From: SOKG01 sp964502665
GTDB lineage: Bacteria; Chloroflexota; Dehalococcoidia; SZUA-161
Assembly (NCBI GenBank): GCA_964502665.1
Contig: CAZCXP010000010.1
Location: forward strand, 1 to 30,129
DNA length: 30,129 bases
Reading direction: 5' to 3'
Part shown: piece after piece, positions 21,497 to 29,519 of the stretch
Position numbering within the stretch: the first letter of the stretch is position 1
Layout of the letters: every line of letters begins with the position of its first letter
Program-made: the position numbers and the translations under genes
Notes under the pieces: generated by a model
The model's database searches: none
The model's input: only the letters and a program-made list of their open reading frames with translations
What the model was told of the DNA's origin: nothing

Positions 21497-22651
21497 ATGG
21501 CTAAGACGGCTGGGCAGGGTCTGGCTTTGGCCCGGGAATTATATGAGCATCGGGGGTTGAGGGCAAAGGAGCTCGCGGCTCAGGGCAGGAAGGTTGTGGG
21601 CTATCTCTGCTGCTATACCCCGGTGGAGTTCTTGACGGCTCTCGATCTGGTACCTTACCGCATCCATGGCGGGGTAGGAAGGCCTCTGAAGCAGGTGGAC
21701 CAGTACCTGGAAACGATTATGTGTCCCTATGTGCGCAGTTGCTTTGACCTTGCCCTGGGCGGAGAGTACGATTTCCTCTCCGGCGTGGTCATCCCCCATA
21801 CGTGTGATGCCATGCACCGCGTATATGATATGTGGAGGTACCACCTCAAGCAGCACCCCTATGGCCACTGCATAACCGTTCCTCATATGACCCATCAGGC
21901 CTCCTTTGAGTACTTCCAGAAGGAACTGGAGGATTTCCAGGAGAGCCTGGAGCGCTTCTTCGGGGGCTCGGCCTCTGAGGAAGACCTGGCGGCAGCCATT
22001 GGCCTTCACAACCGCAGCCGCGCTCTCCTGCGGGAGCTCTATGAGCTGAGAAAAGCGGAGCCGCCACTGATCTCAGGCGTCGAGGTGACCCGGGTGCTGG
22101 TGGCGGGGATGACCATCCCGGTCCAGGAATTTAACGATCTCCTGGAGGATGTCATCGCCGAGGTGCGCAGCAGGAGGCCAGGCTCCGATGGTAAGCCGCG
22201 GCTCCTCGTTGTGGGCAGCGAGGTGGACGATGTGGCCATGATACGGCTGGTGGAGGACTCAGGGGCCAGTGTGGTCATGGACGACCTGTGCACCGGCAGC
22301 CGCTCCTTCTGGAAGGATGTGGACCTGGCGGGGGGAGCAGTCACCGGGCTGGCCGCACGCTACCTGGGTGGGATCACCTGCCCCTGCACCTACCGTCCGG
22401 GCAAGATTCACCAGCGCTTCAGCTATCTGGAGGACTATGCCCGTGACTGGGGCGTCGAGGGGGTGTTGGTCTATACCATACGCTTCTGCGACACCTACCA
22501 GCTTGATGGTCCCGAGATCAAGGGCTACATGGAAAGCCTGGGGTTCCCAGTGCTCTACCTGGAGGATGACTACATCATGCCCGCGTTGGCGCAGTTGAAG
22601 ACCAGAGTCGAGGCCTTTCTAGAGACGATCGAGGCAAGAAAACAGGAGTAG
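21497..22651 (+). CDS. 2-hydroxyacyl-CoA dehydratase/benzoyl-CoA reductase subunit, HgdB/BcrC-like
   Basis: 384 residues. ATG 21497 is used, with GGGAAGGTGA ahead; ATG 21473 is also in frame. The 2-hydroxyacyl-CoA dehydratase (D-component) fold is shown by GYLCCYTPVEFLTALDLVPYR near residue 35, CPYVRSCFDLALGG (Cys76, Cys82), IPHTCDAMHRVYDMW (Cys103) and the C-terminal RFCDTYQLDGPEIK (Cys331). Cys76, Cys103 and Cys331 are the likely ligands of a [4Fe-4S] cluster. These enzymes use a single high-energy electron from an ATP-driven activator to form ketyl radicals, and benzoyl-CoA reductases reduce the aromatic ring. Five bases separate it from the second subunit gene. No activator gene lies in the window. 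Substrate is not readable from sequence. Confidence 0.88.
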   Translation: MAKTAGQGLALARELYEHRGLRAKELAAQGRKVVGYLCCYTPVEFLTALDLVPYRIHGGVGRPLKQVDQYLETIMCPYVRSCFDLALGGEYDFLSGVVIPHTCDAMHRVYDMWRYHLKQHPYGHCITVPHMTHQASFEYFQKELEDFQESLERFFGGSASEEDLAAAIGLHNRSRALLRELYELRKAEPPLISGVEVTRVLVAGMTIPVQEFNDLLEDVIAEVRSRRPGSDGKPRLLVVGSEVDDVAMIRLVEDSGASVVMDDLCTGSRSFWKDVDLAGGAVTGLAARYLGGITCPCTYRPGKIHQRFSYLEDYARDWGVEGVLVYTIRFCDTYQLDGPEIKGYMESLGFPVLYLEDDYIMPALAQLKTRVEAFLETIEARKQE

Positions 22652-22656
22652 AGGTT

Positions 22657-23985
22657 ATGACACAAGAGGCCAGGCAAAAGACCAGCTCTCGCAAATCCAC
22701 GGAGTCCGCGGGGAAGATTCGCGCTGTAGTGAAGCGCATGTACCAGCAGGCCCAACAGGCCAAGGAAGAGAACCGGAAAGTTGCCTACTGCATGGTCATG
22801 TGCAACCACGAGGAGATTGTGGAAGCCCTGGATATCGTGCAGGTCTATCCCGAGAACTACGCCGGGCTTTGCGCGGTCAAGAGGCAGGCCGAGCCCTACA
22901 TGGAGAAGGCGCGGGCTGAAGGGTACTCCGACCTGCTCTGTGGCTATTCACAGGTGGGCATAGGCTTCGATGCGCTACGCCATGAGCTGGGGGACATGCC
23001 CCCCGATGCCCCTGACGGCGGCATGCCTGAGCCGGATATACTCCTGGGGTGCAGCATGGGTTGCGATCCCCGCTGGAAGTGGTTCCAGGCTCTGGGGCGC
23101 TACAAGGACACCCCCATCTATAACATGGATGTGCTCATGCCCCCCAGCGATGCCGATATGGATGCCATCAAGGAGCACTCCGTTCGCTACATGGCTGAGG
23201 AACTTAGGGGGCTTGTAGCTTTCCTGGAGGAGCAAACGGGCAGGAAGATGGACTACGACCGCCTGATGGCGATCATAAGGCAGGTGGAGGAGACGAGATG
23301 GTGGTGGCGCGAGGCCTACGAGCTGAGGAAGGCTATCCCCTGTCCGATGTCGACCCAGGACCACTTCGTGCTCTTTGTCCCCCATCACATGCTGCTCACC
23401 GACCCGATGACCCTGGACTTCTACAAGGGGCTCTACCAGGAGCTCAAGGAGAGGGTGGATAACAAGGTAGGGGTGATCGACGAGGAGAAGTACCGCCTGC
23501 TCTGGGGCGTCGGCCTGCCCCCCTGGCACAGCATGTACATAATGGACTACTTCCTGGACTACGGGGCGGTCTTCGCCGCCGAGACAGCGTACCCGCTCCC
23601 CGAGCCCTTTGAAATACCAGCCGATATCACCGATCCGGTAGAGATCATTGCGCTTCGGGCCTTTGAACGAAACAGCGCCTGGCAGCGGCGGGGCCAAGAG
23701 GCTGGTGGAGTCCCTCCTCTAGCCCAAGCGCACCTGGAGCGCATAAGGGATTACAGCATAGATGGCGTGGTGATGCATATCCCACGCTCCTGCAGGGCTT
23801 GCACCATGGGCCAGATATTGGTGAGGAATGTGATCCGGGACCACTATCCGGGGCTGCCTGTAATGTTCATGGAAAGCGACATCATTGATGTCCATACCTA
23901 TTCCGAAGCTGAGACCAAGAACCGCATAGACTCCATCNNNNNNNNNNTGGAGATGGTGGACTCATACAAGAGGTCGGCGGGATAG
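22657..23985 (+). CDS. 2-hydroxyacyl-CoA dehydratase/benzoyl-CoA reductase second subunit, HgdB/BcrB-like
   Basis: About 442 residues, ATG 22657 with GAGTAGAGG upstream. It is homologous to the subunit encoded just before: YCMVMCNHEEIVEALDIVQVYPENYAG near residue 45, LLCGYSQVGIG, LGCSMGCDPRWKW and the late IPRSCRACTMGQ motif supply the Cys expected for its [4Fe-4S] cluster. Together the two products would form the heterodimeric dehydratase/reductase core, with a ferredoxin gene downstream. Ten N at 23938-23947 interrupt the last 20 codons. The frame reads on sensibly after them to EMVDSYKRSAG, but ten is a common placeholder length, so the exact C-terminus and length are uncertain. Confidence 0.85.
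   Translation: MTQEARQKTSSRKSTESAGKIRAVVKRMYQQAQQAKEENRKVAYCMVMCNHEEIVEALDIVQVYPENYAGLCAVKRQAEPYMEKARAEGYSDLLCGYSQVGIGFDALRHELGDMPPDAPDGGMPEPDILLGCSMGCDPRWKWFQALGRYKDTPIYNMDVLMPPSDADMDAIKEHSVRYMAEELRGLVAFLEEQTGRKMDYDRLMAIIRQVEETRWWWREAYELRKAIPCPMSTQDHFVLFVPHHMLLTDPMTLDFYKGLYQELKERVDNKVGVIDEEKYRLLWGVGLPPWHSMYIMDYFLDYGAVFAAETAYPLPEPFEIPADITDPVEIIALRAFERNSAWQRRGQEAGGVPPLAQAHLERIRDYSIDGVVMHIPRSCRACTMGQILVRNVIRDHYPGLPVMFMESDIIDVHTYSEAETKNRIDSIXXXXEMVDSYKRSAG
23938..23947. other. Assembly gap (10 N)
   Basis: Ten consecutive N bases inside the 3' end of the second dehydratase subunit gene. They may be a scaffolding placeholder rather than a measured gap, so downstream distances are provisional. Confidence 0.99.
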
Positions 23986-24029
23986 CCCCAGGAGGCCCAT
24001 TGGGTGAGACTGGTTCCCCCTCCCTCTAA

Positions 24030-24045
24030 CTCCCCGCCAGGGGAG
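24030..24045 (+). repeat. C/G-rich hairpin between dehydratase and ferredoxin genes
   Basis: CTCCCC (24030-24035), loop GCCA, GGGGAG (24040-24045), within a longer C-rich then G-rich context (24015-24050). It resembles the intergenic sequences at 31-51 and 4524-4537 in composition and may be a member of the same dispersed repeat. It could also weaken transcription into the ferredoxin gene. Confidence 0.4.
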
Positions 24046-24105
24046 GGAGGATGGAATGGTGCCGTCAAGAGTGGGCCCAGACGTAGGTCACTGTTAGGGG
24101 GAAAG

Positions 24106-24336
24106 ATGGCCAAGGGTGAGATAGTCATCGACGAGGCGATTTGTAAGGGATGCGGCTACTGCGCCGAGTTCTGCGCGAGGGGATGCATTGAAGTGCCGGG
24201 CGACAGGTTCACCCCCAAGGGATATCTTCTACCCGTCTTTTCCCATCCCGAGAAGTGCAATGCGTGCGGAATTTGCGCCTGGATGTGCCCTCGCTTTGCC
24301 ATCGAGGTCTACAAGTTTGTGGAGGCGCACCCTTAA
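24106..24336 (+). CDS. Small 2[4Fe-4S] ferredoxin
   Basis: 76 residues. ATG 24106 follows AGGGGGAAAG; the open frame reaches 24004 but crosses the G-rich hairpin. Two cluster motifs are complete: Cys13, 16, 19, 23 (CKGCGYCAEFC) and Cys51, 54, 57, 61 (CNACGICAWMCP), with an extra Cys27. The spacing of about 28 residues between the motifs is longer than in clostridial ferredoxins and fits the gamma/delta-subunit type of 2-oxoacid oxidoreductases. The position after the two dehydratase subunits suggests that it brings low-potential electrons to the dehydratase or its absent activator. Alternatively it is an orphan 2-oxoacid oxidoreductase delta-like subunit. The next gene is convergent, 41 bases away. 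Confidence 0.88.
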   Translation: MAKGEIVIDEAICKGCGYCAEFCARGCIEVPGDRFTPKGYLLPVFSHPEKCNACGICAWMCPRFAIEVYKFVEAHP

Positions 24337-24377
24337 GTCGCTCAGCGAATGGGATGATGCCACAGTGAGATAAGGAC

Positions 24378-25559
24378 CTAGGCGATTACCTCTGTCTCCC
24401 TCAGCCTGCCGATGTCCTCTTTGGAGTACCCTAAATCTCTTAGAATCTCCTCTGTGTGCTGGCCAAAGCGCTGGCTCCAATTTCTAACCTGGAATGGCGT
24501 CTCCGAGAGCTTGATCATGGAGCCAATTTGCCTGGCGCGGCCAAGGGTTGGATGGTCCACTTCGACGATCATCCCGCGGGCGAGCAATTGGGGGTCGGAG
24601 ATTACCTCTTGGGGAGAATAGACAGGGGCAACACAGGTATCCTTCTGTCGCAGGATCTCCACCCACTCGTCTCGGGTCTTGGTCAAGAAGGTCTCTTTGA
24701 AATACCGGGAAATCTCCTCGCGCTTCTCGCCTTCCGCATACTGGTGCTCGATGAAATCCTCCCGGCCGAGAAGCTGGCAAAGGTTGGCATAGAACCCCGG
24801 CTCAACGGCGCCGACGCTGATATACTTCCCGTCCTTCGTCTGGTACACGTTGTACCAGGGCCGCGGCCGCTCCCCGGTGGCTGTCGTTTCACCCTCTTCT
24901 GAGATCACCTCACTCACGAGATGGGGGAATATCGCTGGCATCATCAACTCGACTATGGCGTCTGTCATAGACACGTCTACATACTGCCCTTTGCCAATCC
25001 TGTCCCGGCCCATCAGCGCAGCCAGGATCCCAATGGCAGCGCACATTCCACCAGCAGCGAAGTCAGCTAAGACCGTACGTGGAATGACGGGGGGCCCGCC
25101 GGGAGGCCCCAGAGTCCCCAGAAGCCCGCCAATAGAAATGTAGTTTATATCATGTCCCACAACATCGCGGTAAGGCCCTTGTTGCCCGTAGCCGGTAAGC
25201 GAGGCATATACAATTCGAGGGTTAATCTCTTTAATGGTATCGTAGTCAACCCCCAGGCGCTTCGCAGTTCCGGGCCTGAAGCCTTCGGTAATGACATCGG
25301 CGGTTTTGGCCAACTGGTAGAATATGCCGCGCCCTGCCTCGGCCTTTAGATTGAGACCCATGGTCTTGCAGTTCCGCCACCCGGGAAAGACGGGTGAATC
25401 TGGATACATGAACAGAAGAGGGCCGCCACGGCGTTCAGGTCGAACCTCGTAGACCTTTATCACCTCAGCGCCGAGGTCACCAAGAAGGGTTGCGCAGAAT
25501 GGCCCGGGGCCTACCCAGGCCATGTCGAGTATCCTTATTCCCTCAAGAGCCGCTGTCAT
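24378..25559 (-). CDS. Family III CoA-transferase/alpha-methylacyl-CoA racemase-like (CaiB/BaiF)
   Basis: 393 residues. ATG 25559 is preferred over TTG 25565, since AAAGGGTG has workable spacing only for the ATG. The CaiB/BaiF fold is shown by GIRILDMAWVGPGPFCATLLGDLGAEVIKV at the N-terminus, FRPGTAKRLGVDY and the C-terminal DHPTLGRARQIGSMIKLSETP. It carries His136-Asp137 (GHDINY) and Asp166 (LADFAAGG), the His/Asp pair used by alpha-methylacyl-CoA racemase. Asp166 is also the nucleophile position of the CoA-transferases. It may therefore be a racemase of 2-methylacyl-CoA or a transferase; sequence alone favours the racemase-like branch. It is the last of three CaiB/BaiF genes on the minus strand. 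Confidence 0.85.
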   Translation of the reverse strand: MTAALEGIRILDMAWVGPGPFCATLLGDLGAEVIKVYEVRPERRGGPLLFMYPDSPVFPGWRNCKTMGLNLKAEAGRGIFYQLAKTADVITEGFRPGTAKRLGVDYDTIKEINPRIVYASLTGYGQQGPYRDVVGHDINYISIGGLLGTLGPPGGPPVIPRTVLADFAAGGMCAAIGILAALMGRDRIGKGQYVDVSMTDAIVELMMPAIFPHLVSEVISEEGETTATGERPRPWYNVYQTKDGKYISVGAVEPGFYANLCQLLGREDFIEHQYAEGEKREEISRYFKETFLTKTRDEWVEILRQKDTCVAPVYSPQEVISDPQLLARGMIVEVDHPTLGRARQIGSMIKLSETPFQVRNWSQRFGQHTEEILRDLGYSKEDIGRLRETEVIA

Positions 25560-25636
25560 TGTCAAACACCCTTTTCCCAGTCCCCATCCTGTGATCTGCC
25601 ACAGGGAAGCAAAAAGGGACTGTCATCCCAGCCCGT

Positions 25637-26923
25637 TCAGTCAAGCACGCCATCGGTGATGAGTTGATTCACCTCCTCCTCAGAGAAGCCCAGGATCTCC
25701 CTATAGACGTACTCGTTATGCTCACCGAGAACGGGGGCTCGGTTTATCTCACCGCGGGTGGCAGACAGGGCAAAGGTAAGCCCATCATGAGCGATCGTAC
25801 CCGCCTCGGGGTGATCGCGATACACATAGAAGCCATGGTCCCTCAATTGAGGATCCCGAGTGAGCAGGTCCTCGCCATCCTGGACCACCCCGGCTGCTAC
25901 CCCTGCCCGCTGCATCAGCATCATCACCTCTTCCGGTGACCTCTCCATCGTCCATTTCTCCACCAAGCGGTCAAGCTCATCCTCGTTTTCCTTCCTGCGG
26001 AGGAAGGTGGCAAACCTTTCCTCGCCAGTCCACGGTGGGTTGCCGATGACATCGCAAAAGGCTTTCCACTCCTCCTGGGTAAACACAGCGATGGCGCACC
26101 ATCGCTCATCCTTCACTCTACGTTCGGGAGGAGTGTCAGGCATGGCGGAGTAATCGACTTCCCTGTCTTCCTTGCGGCAGCGATAGACCCCGTGAGGAGC
26201 AGCGTAGGGCAGGCGGTTGCGCATGCTGGTTTGAATTCGCTTATTCACGGTGTAATCCAAGATAGCTGTCTCAGTCCAGCAGACTGTGGATTCGAGTTGA
26301 GCGATCTCTATAAACTGCCCCTTGCCGGTCTTATTTCTGTAATGGAGGGCAGACAAAATGGCCGTTGCCGCATGGTACGGGTTACAGGTGTAATCAGGCC
26401 AGGCCTGCATCCCACTGCCTATCGGGGGGCGATCGGGGTTTCCCGAAATGTAGTCCATGCCTGCGATAGTCCGGATGCTGGTTCCGAAGCCCCGCCACAA
26501 GGCGTAAGGGCCGGTTATTCCCATCACCGGCATGGTAGCTACAATGATATCGGGCTTTATTTTGACCAATTCCTCATAGCCGAGCCCCCACCTTTCCATG
26601 GCGCCGGGGTAGAAATTGTCCAGGACTATATCGCTTATCGAGATAAGTTTCTTAGCGATTTCCAGCGCCTTGGGTTGGCTCATGTTAAGGGTTATCCCCA
26701 GCTTTCCCGGGTTGAAGTTGTTGTACATGCCACTGATGTTGTAGCTTGAGGGGACATCCGGCTTTCGAGGTGACTGCCACCTCATTCCGTCAACCTTGGT
26801 ATTGCTTTCTATCCGTATTACCTGCGCCCCATAGGCGGCAAACAGCCGAGTGACATAAGGTCCCGCTCCATACCACGAGAAGTCTGTAACCTTTATCCCC
26901 TCCATGGGAAATCTCTTATCCAT
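25637..26923 (-). CDS. Family III CoA-transferase (CaiB/BaiF) with catalytic Asp
   Basis: 428 residues, ATG 26923 with AAAGGAGA just upstream. The N-terminal half shows the family pattern (GIKVTDFSWYGAGPYVTRLFAAYGAQVIRIES; FYPGAMERWGLGYEEL). The catalytic Asp is Asp177 in AWPDYTCNPYHAA, expected to form aspartyl-CoA anhydride and thioester intermediates. The C-terminal domain ends with APVLGEHNEYVYREILGFSEEEV, a common CaiB signature. It is longer than the roughly 400-residue standard, by an insertion near 230-265 (YRCRKEDREVDYSAMPDTPP). Its start lies directly after the second copy of the multi-hairpin element, in the same arrangement as thiolase 2. Substrate unknown. It may pair with the product of 27168, which lacks the Asp. 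Confidence 0.88.
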   Translation of the reverse strand: MDKRFPMEGIKVTDFSWYGAGPYVTRLFAAYGAQVIRIESNTKVDGMRWQSPRKPDVPSSYNISGMYNNFNPGKLGITLNMSQPKALEIAKKLISISDIVLDNFYPGAMERWGLGYEELVKIKPDIIVATMPVMGITGPYALWRGFGTSIRTIAGMDYISGNPDRPPIGSGMQAWPDYTCNPYHAATAILSALHYRNKTGKGQFIEIAQLESTVCWTETAILDYTVNKRIQTSMRNRLPYAAPHGVYRCRKEDREVDYSAMPDTPPERRVKDERWCAIAVFTQEEWKAFCDVIGNPPWTGEERFATFLRRKENEDELDRLVEKWTMERSPEEVMMLMQRAGVAAGVVQDGEDLLTRDPQLRDHGFYVYRDHPEAGTIAHDGLTFALSATRGEINRAPVLGEHNEYVYREILGFSEEEVNQLITDGVLD

Positions 26924-26929
26924 TTTCGT

Positions 26930-27108
26930 CTCCTTTGCTCCGAAAATAGGCCCTCATCCGTTCACCCTGAGCCCCCGCGTACGCGGGGGGCCGTTCATGG
27001 TTCGACAGGCTCACCATGAACGGCTGGGTAGGTCGCCCGACGTCGGGCGACCTACCCTCAGTCAGATAGACGCACTATTGTCATGATCCGTTGGTGGGCA
27101 TCCGCCCA
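26930..27108 (-). repeat. Multi-hairpin leader element, copy 2 (upstream of a CoA-transferase)
   Basis: Reverse-complement copy of the element at 2952-3140, filling most of the gap before the CoA-transferase gene that starts at 26923. It holds the 18-base palindrome at 26972-26989, the 11-pair stem with an 11-base loop at 26991-27023, the 32-base palindrome at 27026-27057, and TGGGC/GCCCA at 27095-27108. The core 26965-27057 differs from copy 1 at one base, which changes a G-T wobble in stem C to a full pair. The flanks toward the gene (TTTTCGGAGCAA here, TTTTCGGAACAA in copy 1) and away from it (AATAGTGCGT in both) are also conserved. Confidence 0.85.
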
Positions 27109-27167
27109 TGGCGGTTCGATTGAAAAGTGTTCGGCTATCCTCCAACGATATAGCGTGTTGGCATAGG

Positions 27168-28382
27168 CTAAATAACCCCTAGCCCCTTGAGGAGGGCCAT
27201 TTGCTCTGGGGGGAATCCCAGCTCCTTCCCGTATATCTCAAGGTTGTGCTCCCCGATGAGAGGGGCCCTGCGTCTTATCCGCCACGGGGTCTCAGCAAAG
27301 CGATACGGGGCACCGGGGTACTTCAGGGTGTCCCCCAACTCAGGATGGTCCACATCGACAAAGAAGCCCCGAGAAACAAGCTGAGGGTTCTCCACGACCT
27401 CTTTGGCATTGTTGCACGGTATGGCTATGACATGTCTCTTCTGCCCTTCTTCACAGACCAGTTTTTTCGGCTGGGACTTTGTGAAGGCATCGGTGACTTC
27501 GGTGATATGTTGCCTCACCTCGGGTATCATCTGATATTCATGGTCCTCATATCTTTCATCAGTGGTCAGATCGCCAGCTCCTCCACCGCTATCCAGCCAG
27601 GCGACAAAATCAGCCCAGTCCACCATGGGGATGACCACCGCCCAACCGTCCTTGCATTCTTGGAGGGGCACCCCCCAACGCCCCGATCTCACCATAATGC
27701 GGTTCTGGAGATCATACATCTGCGTCACCCATTGCAGGGAATGGGCAACGCATTGCTGCATCGATACGTCTACATGCTGCCCTTCGCCGGTCATATCCCT
27801 GTGGTAGAGGGCGATCAGGGTACCCGCGCAGGCGTGAATCGAGGCCACATTGTATCCCTGGGAGCCACCCATCGTGCTGGGTGGCTCATCTGGCCAGCCG
27901 CAGATGAAAACCAGCCCCCCCATAGCAAGGCCAACAATATCACAGGCTTTGAAGTCCTTGTAAGGACCTGTCTGGCCAAAAGGGGTGATAGAGGTCAGGA
28001 TCAGCCCAGGGTTAATCTGCCTGAGAGCGGAATACCCCAGACCTATTCTATCCAAGTACCCAGGCTGGAAGGTCTCCACAATGATGTCCGCTGTCCTGGC
28101 CAGCTTCTTCAGGATCTCTTTTCCATCGGCGCTTTCTATGTCCAGGGTGATGCTCCTTTTGTTGGTATTGAAATGGAACCAGTAGAGGCTCTTCTCTGGG
28201 TGAGGTTCGTCTCGATAGAAGGGGCCGATGGCTCTGGCAGGGTCGCCACCAGGTGGCTCGATCTTGATTACGTCAGCCCCTAGGTCAGCGAGCTGTTTGG
28301 TGCAGTAAAGCCCCATGGGGCCTGCCAGATCGAGGACGCGGAGATCGCCCAGTGCCGTGTCATTTGCCTTTCCATCACTCAT
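27168..28382 (-). CDS. Family III CoA-transferase homologue lacking the usual catalytic Asp
   Basis: 404 residues. ATG 28382 is chosen because GGAGGGG lies ahead; the longer GTG start at 28442 adds a Lys-rich stretch with no homology. The CaiB/BaiF fold is clear (LRVLDLAGPMGLYCTKQLADLGADVIKIE at the N-terminus; FQPGYLDRIGLGY; APLIGEHNLEIYGKELGF at the C-terminus). In the segment where relatives have the nucleophilic Asp (LADFAAGG, AWPDYTC), this protein reads GSQGYNVAS, with Gly176 at the Asp position. It is therefore either the non-catalytic half of a heteromeric CoA-transferase, as described for BbsEF-type enzymes, or uses another residue. It is followed on the same strand by the Asp-containing CoA-transferase at 25637, beyond the hairpin element. 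Confidence 0.85.
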   Translation of the reverse strand: MSDGKANDTALGDLRVLDLAGPMGLYCTKQLADLGADVIKIEPPGGDPARAIGPFYRDEPHPEKSLYWFHFNTNKRSITLDIESADGKEILKKLARTADIIVETFQPGYLDRIGLGYSALRQINPGLILTSITPFGQTGPYKDFKACDIVGLAMGGLVFICGWPDEPPSTMGGSQGYNVASIHACAGTLIALYHRDMTGEGQHVDVSMQQCVAHSLQWVTQMYDLQNRIMVRSGRWGVPLQECKDGWAVVIPMVDWADFVAWLDSGGGAGDLTTDERYEDHEYQMIPEVRQHITEVTDAFTKSQPKKLVCEEGQKRHVIAIPCNNAKEVVENPQLVSRGFFVDVDHPELGDTLKYPGAPYRFAETPWRIRRRAPLIGEHNLEIYGKELGFPPEQMALLKGLGVI

Positions 28383-28450
28383 GCTGCCCCTCCAAACCTG
28401 TTTTGGTTTCTTCCCCTTGCCTTTCGCTTGCTTCCTGCTCACGCCCGGCG

Positions 28451-29434
28451 TTACGTTAGCAACCTGCCCAGGTTTCCTTCTGGGGAGAGTATCTGTTCAG
28501 CTTCCTGGATGATGGTATCGATGAGCTCCTTAACGCTCACCACCCTGTCGATGAGCCCCACTGTCAGCGAGGGCCCGGTGAACCTTAGAGCCTCCCCAGG
28601 GTCATAGTCGGCCTCCCAGTCGATCTTGAAGTCTGGGGACTGCTTGAGGTGCACCCTTTCCATGCGGGGAATCCACTCGTCCACGGGCAGTTTGTCTTTT
28701 TCCCCCTTTACCCTTTCGTATTCCTCGGGTCTTGGAGGAGCCAGGGCGCGGTTGCGGATTTCGGGGTCCCAGGGTTGGGACTTCACGAGTGCCTCTTTGT
28801 AGCGATCCGAGATGGGGCATTCCTTGGTAGCTATGAAGGCAGTGCCTATATAGACGCCTTCTGCTCCCATGGCCAAGCTGGCCAGGAAGCCGCGTGCGTC
28901 GCCAATGCCGCCGGCGGCGATCACCGGTATCTTCAGCATCCTGACAGCGTTGGTGATGGTGGTCAAGGTGGGGAGCTGGGAGATGTTCTTGAAGCCAATG
29001 CCCTCCAGGCCCACGATGACTACAGCTTCAGCCCCGTCACGCTCCGCGGCCAGGGCATGTTTGATTGTGGCCACCTTATGTACCCACTTGAGGCCGGCCG
29101 CCTTAATCCTCTGGCCATGGTCATCGGCACGATAAGCTGAGGTGAAGATCACCGGCACTCTCTCCTCGATGGCCACCTCCCTCATCTCGTCAATACGGGG
29201 GCAAAGCCCCACCGAGATGTTGACCCCGAAGGGCCGGTCTGTCATGGAACGCGCCTTTCTGATATCTTCCCTCAGCCCTTCAGGATTGCGCAGGGCACTG
29301 GCGGTGATGATGCCAAAGCCCCCTGCTTCGGAAACGGGTGCGGCCAAGGCTGAGACGCCAAACCCACCGAAGGCTCCTTGAATTATGGGGTATTTGCTGC
29401 CCAGTAGCTCAGTCACCCTGGTCTTCCAGTTCAT
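28451..29434 (-). CDS. Nitronate monooxygenase-like FMN TIM-barrel protein
   Basis: 327 residues. ATG 29434 is used because GGGAGGG lies about eight bases before it; ATG 29440 would abut that site. The 2-nitropropane dioxygenase/FabK fold is shown by YPIIQGAFGGFGVSALAAPVSEAGGFGIITA near the N-terminus, FGVNISVG, IPVIAAGGIGDARG (phosphate-binding loop) and GVYIGTAFIATKECPIS. Where the catalytic His is usually found (EAGGHxG), this protein reads EGIGFKN, with Phe148. Nitronate oxidation is thus doubtful; an NAD(P)H-dependent enoyl reductase or other flavin role is possible in this anaerobic acyl-CoA context. It lies 68 bases ahead of a CoA-transferase gene on the same strand and is probably co-transcribed with it. 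Confidence 0.82.
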   Translation of the reverse strand: MNWKTRVTELLGSKYPIIQGAFGGFGVSALAAPVSEAGGFGIITASALRNPEGLREDIRKARSMTDRPFGVNISVGLCPRIDEMREVAIEERVPVIFTSAYRADDHGQRIKAAGLKWVHKVATIKHALAAERDGAEAVVIVGLEGIGFKNISQLPTLTTITNAVRMLKIPVIAAGGIGDARGFLASLAMGAEGVYIGTAFIATKECPISDRYKEALVKSQPWDPEIRNRALAPPRPEEYERVKGEKDKLPVDEWIPRMERVHLKQSPDFKIDWEADYDPGEALRFTGPSLTVGLIDRVVSVKELIDTIIQEAEQILSPEGNLGRLLT

Positions 29435-29519
29435 CAGCATCCCTCCCTGGATTGTAGTTCACGAGCGACCATCGCTTGCTCCGCCATGGTCTCATCACCT
29501 TTGCGGGGATGGCAGGTTA

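Noticed and set aside
27201..28283. 360-codon plus-strand open frame opposite the CoA-transferase gene
   Set aside because: The minus-strand frame has clear CaiB/BaiF motifs; this frame has none and no ribosome site.
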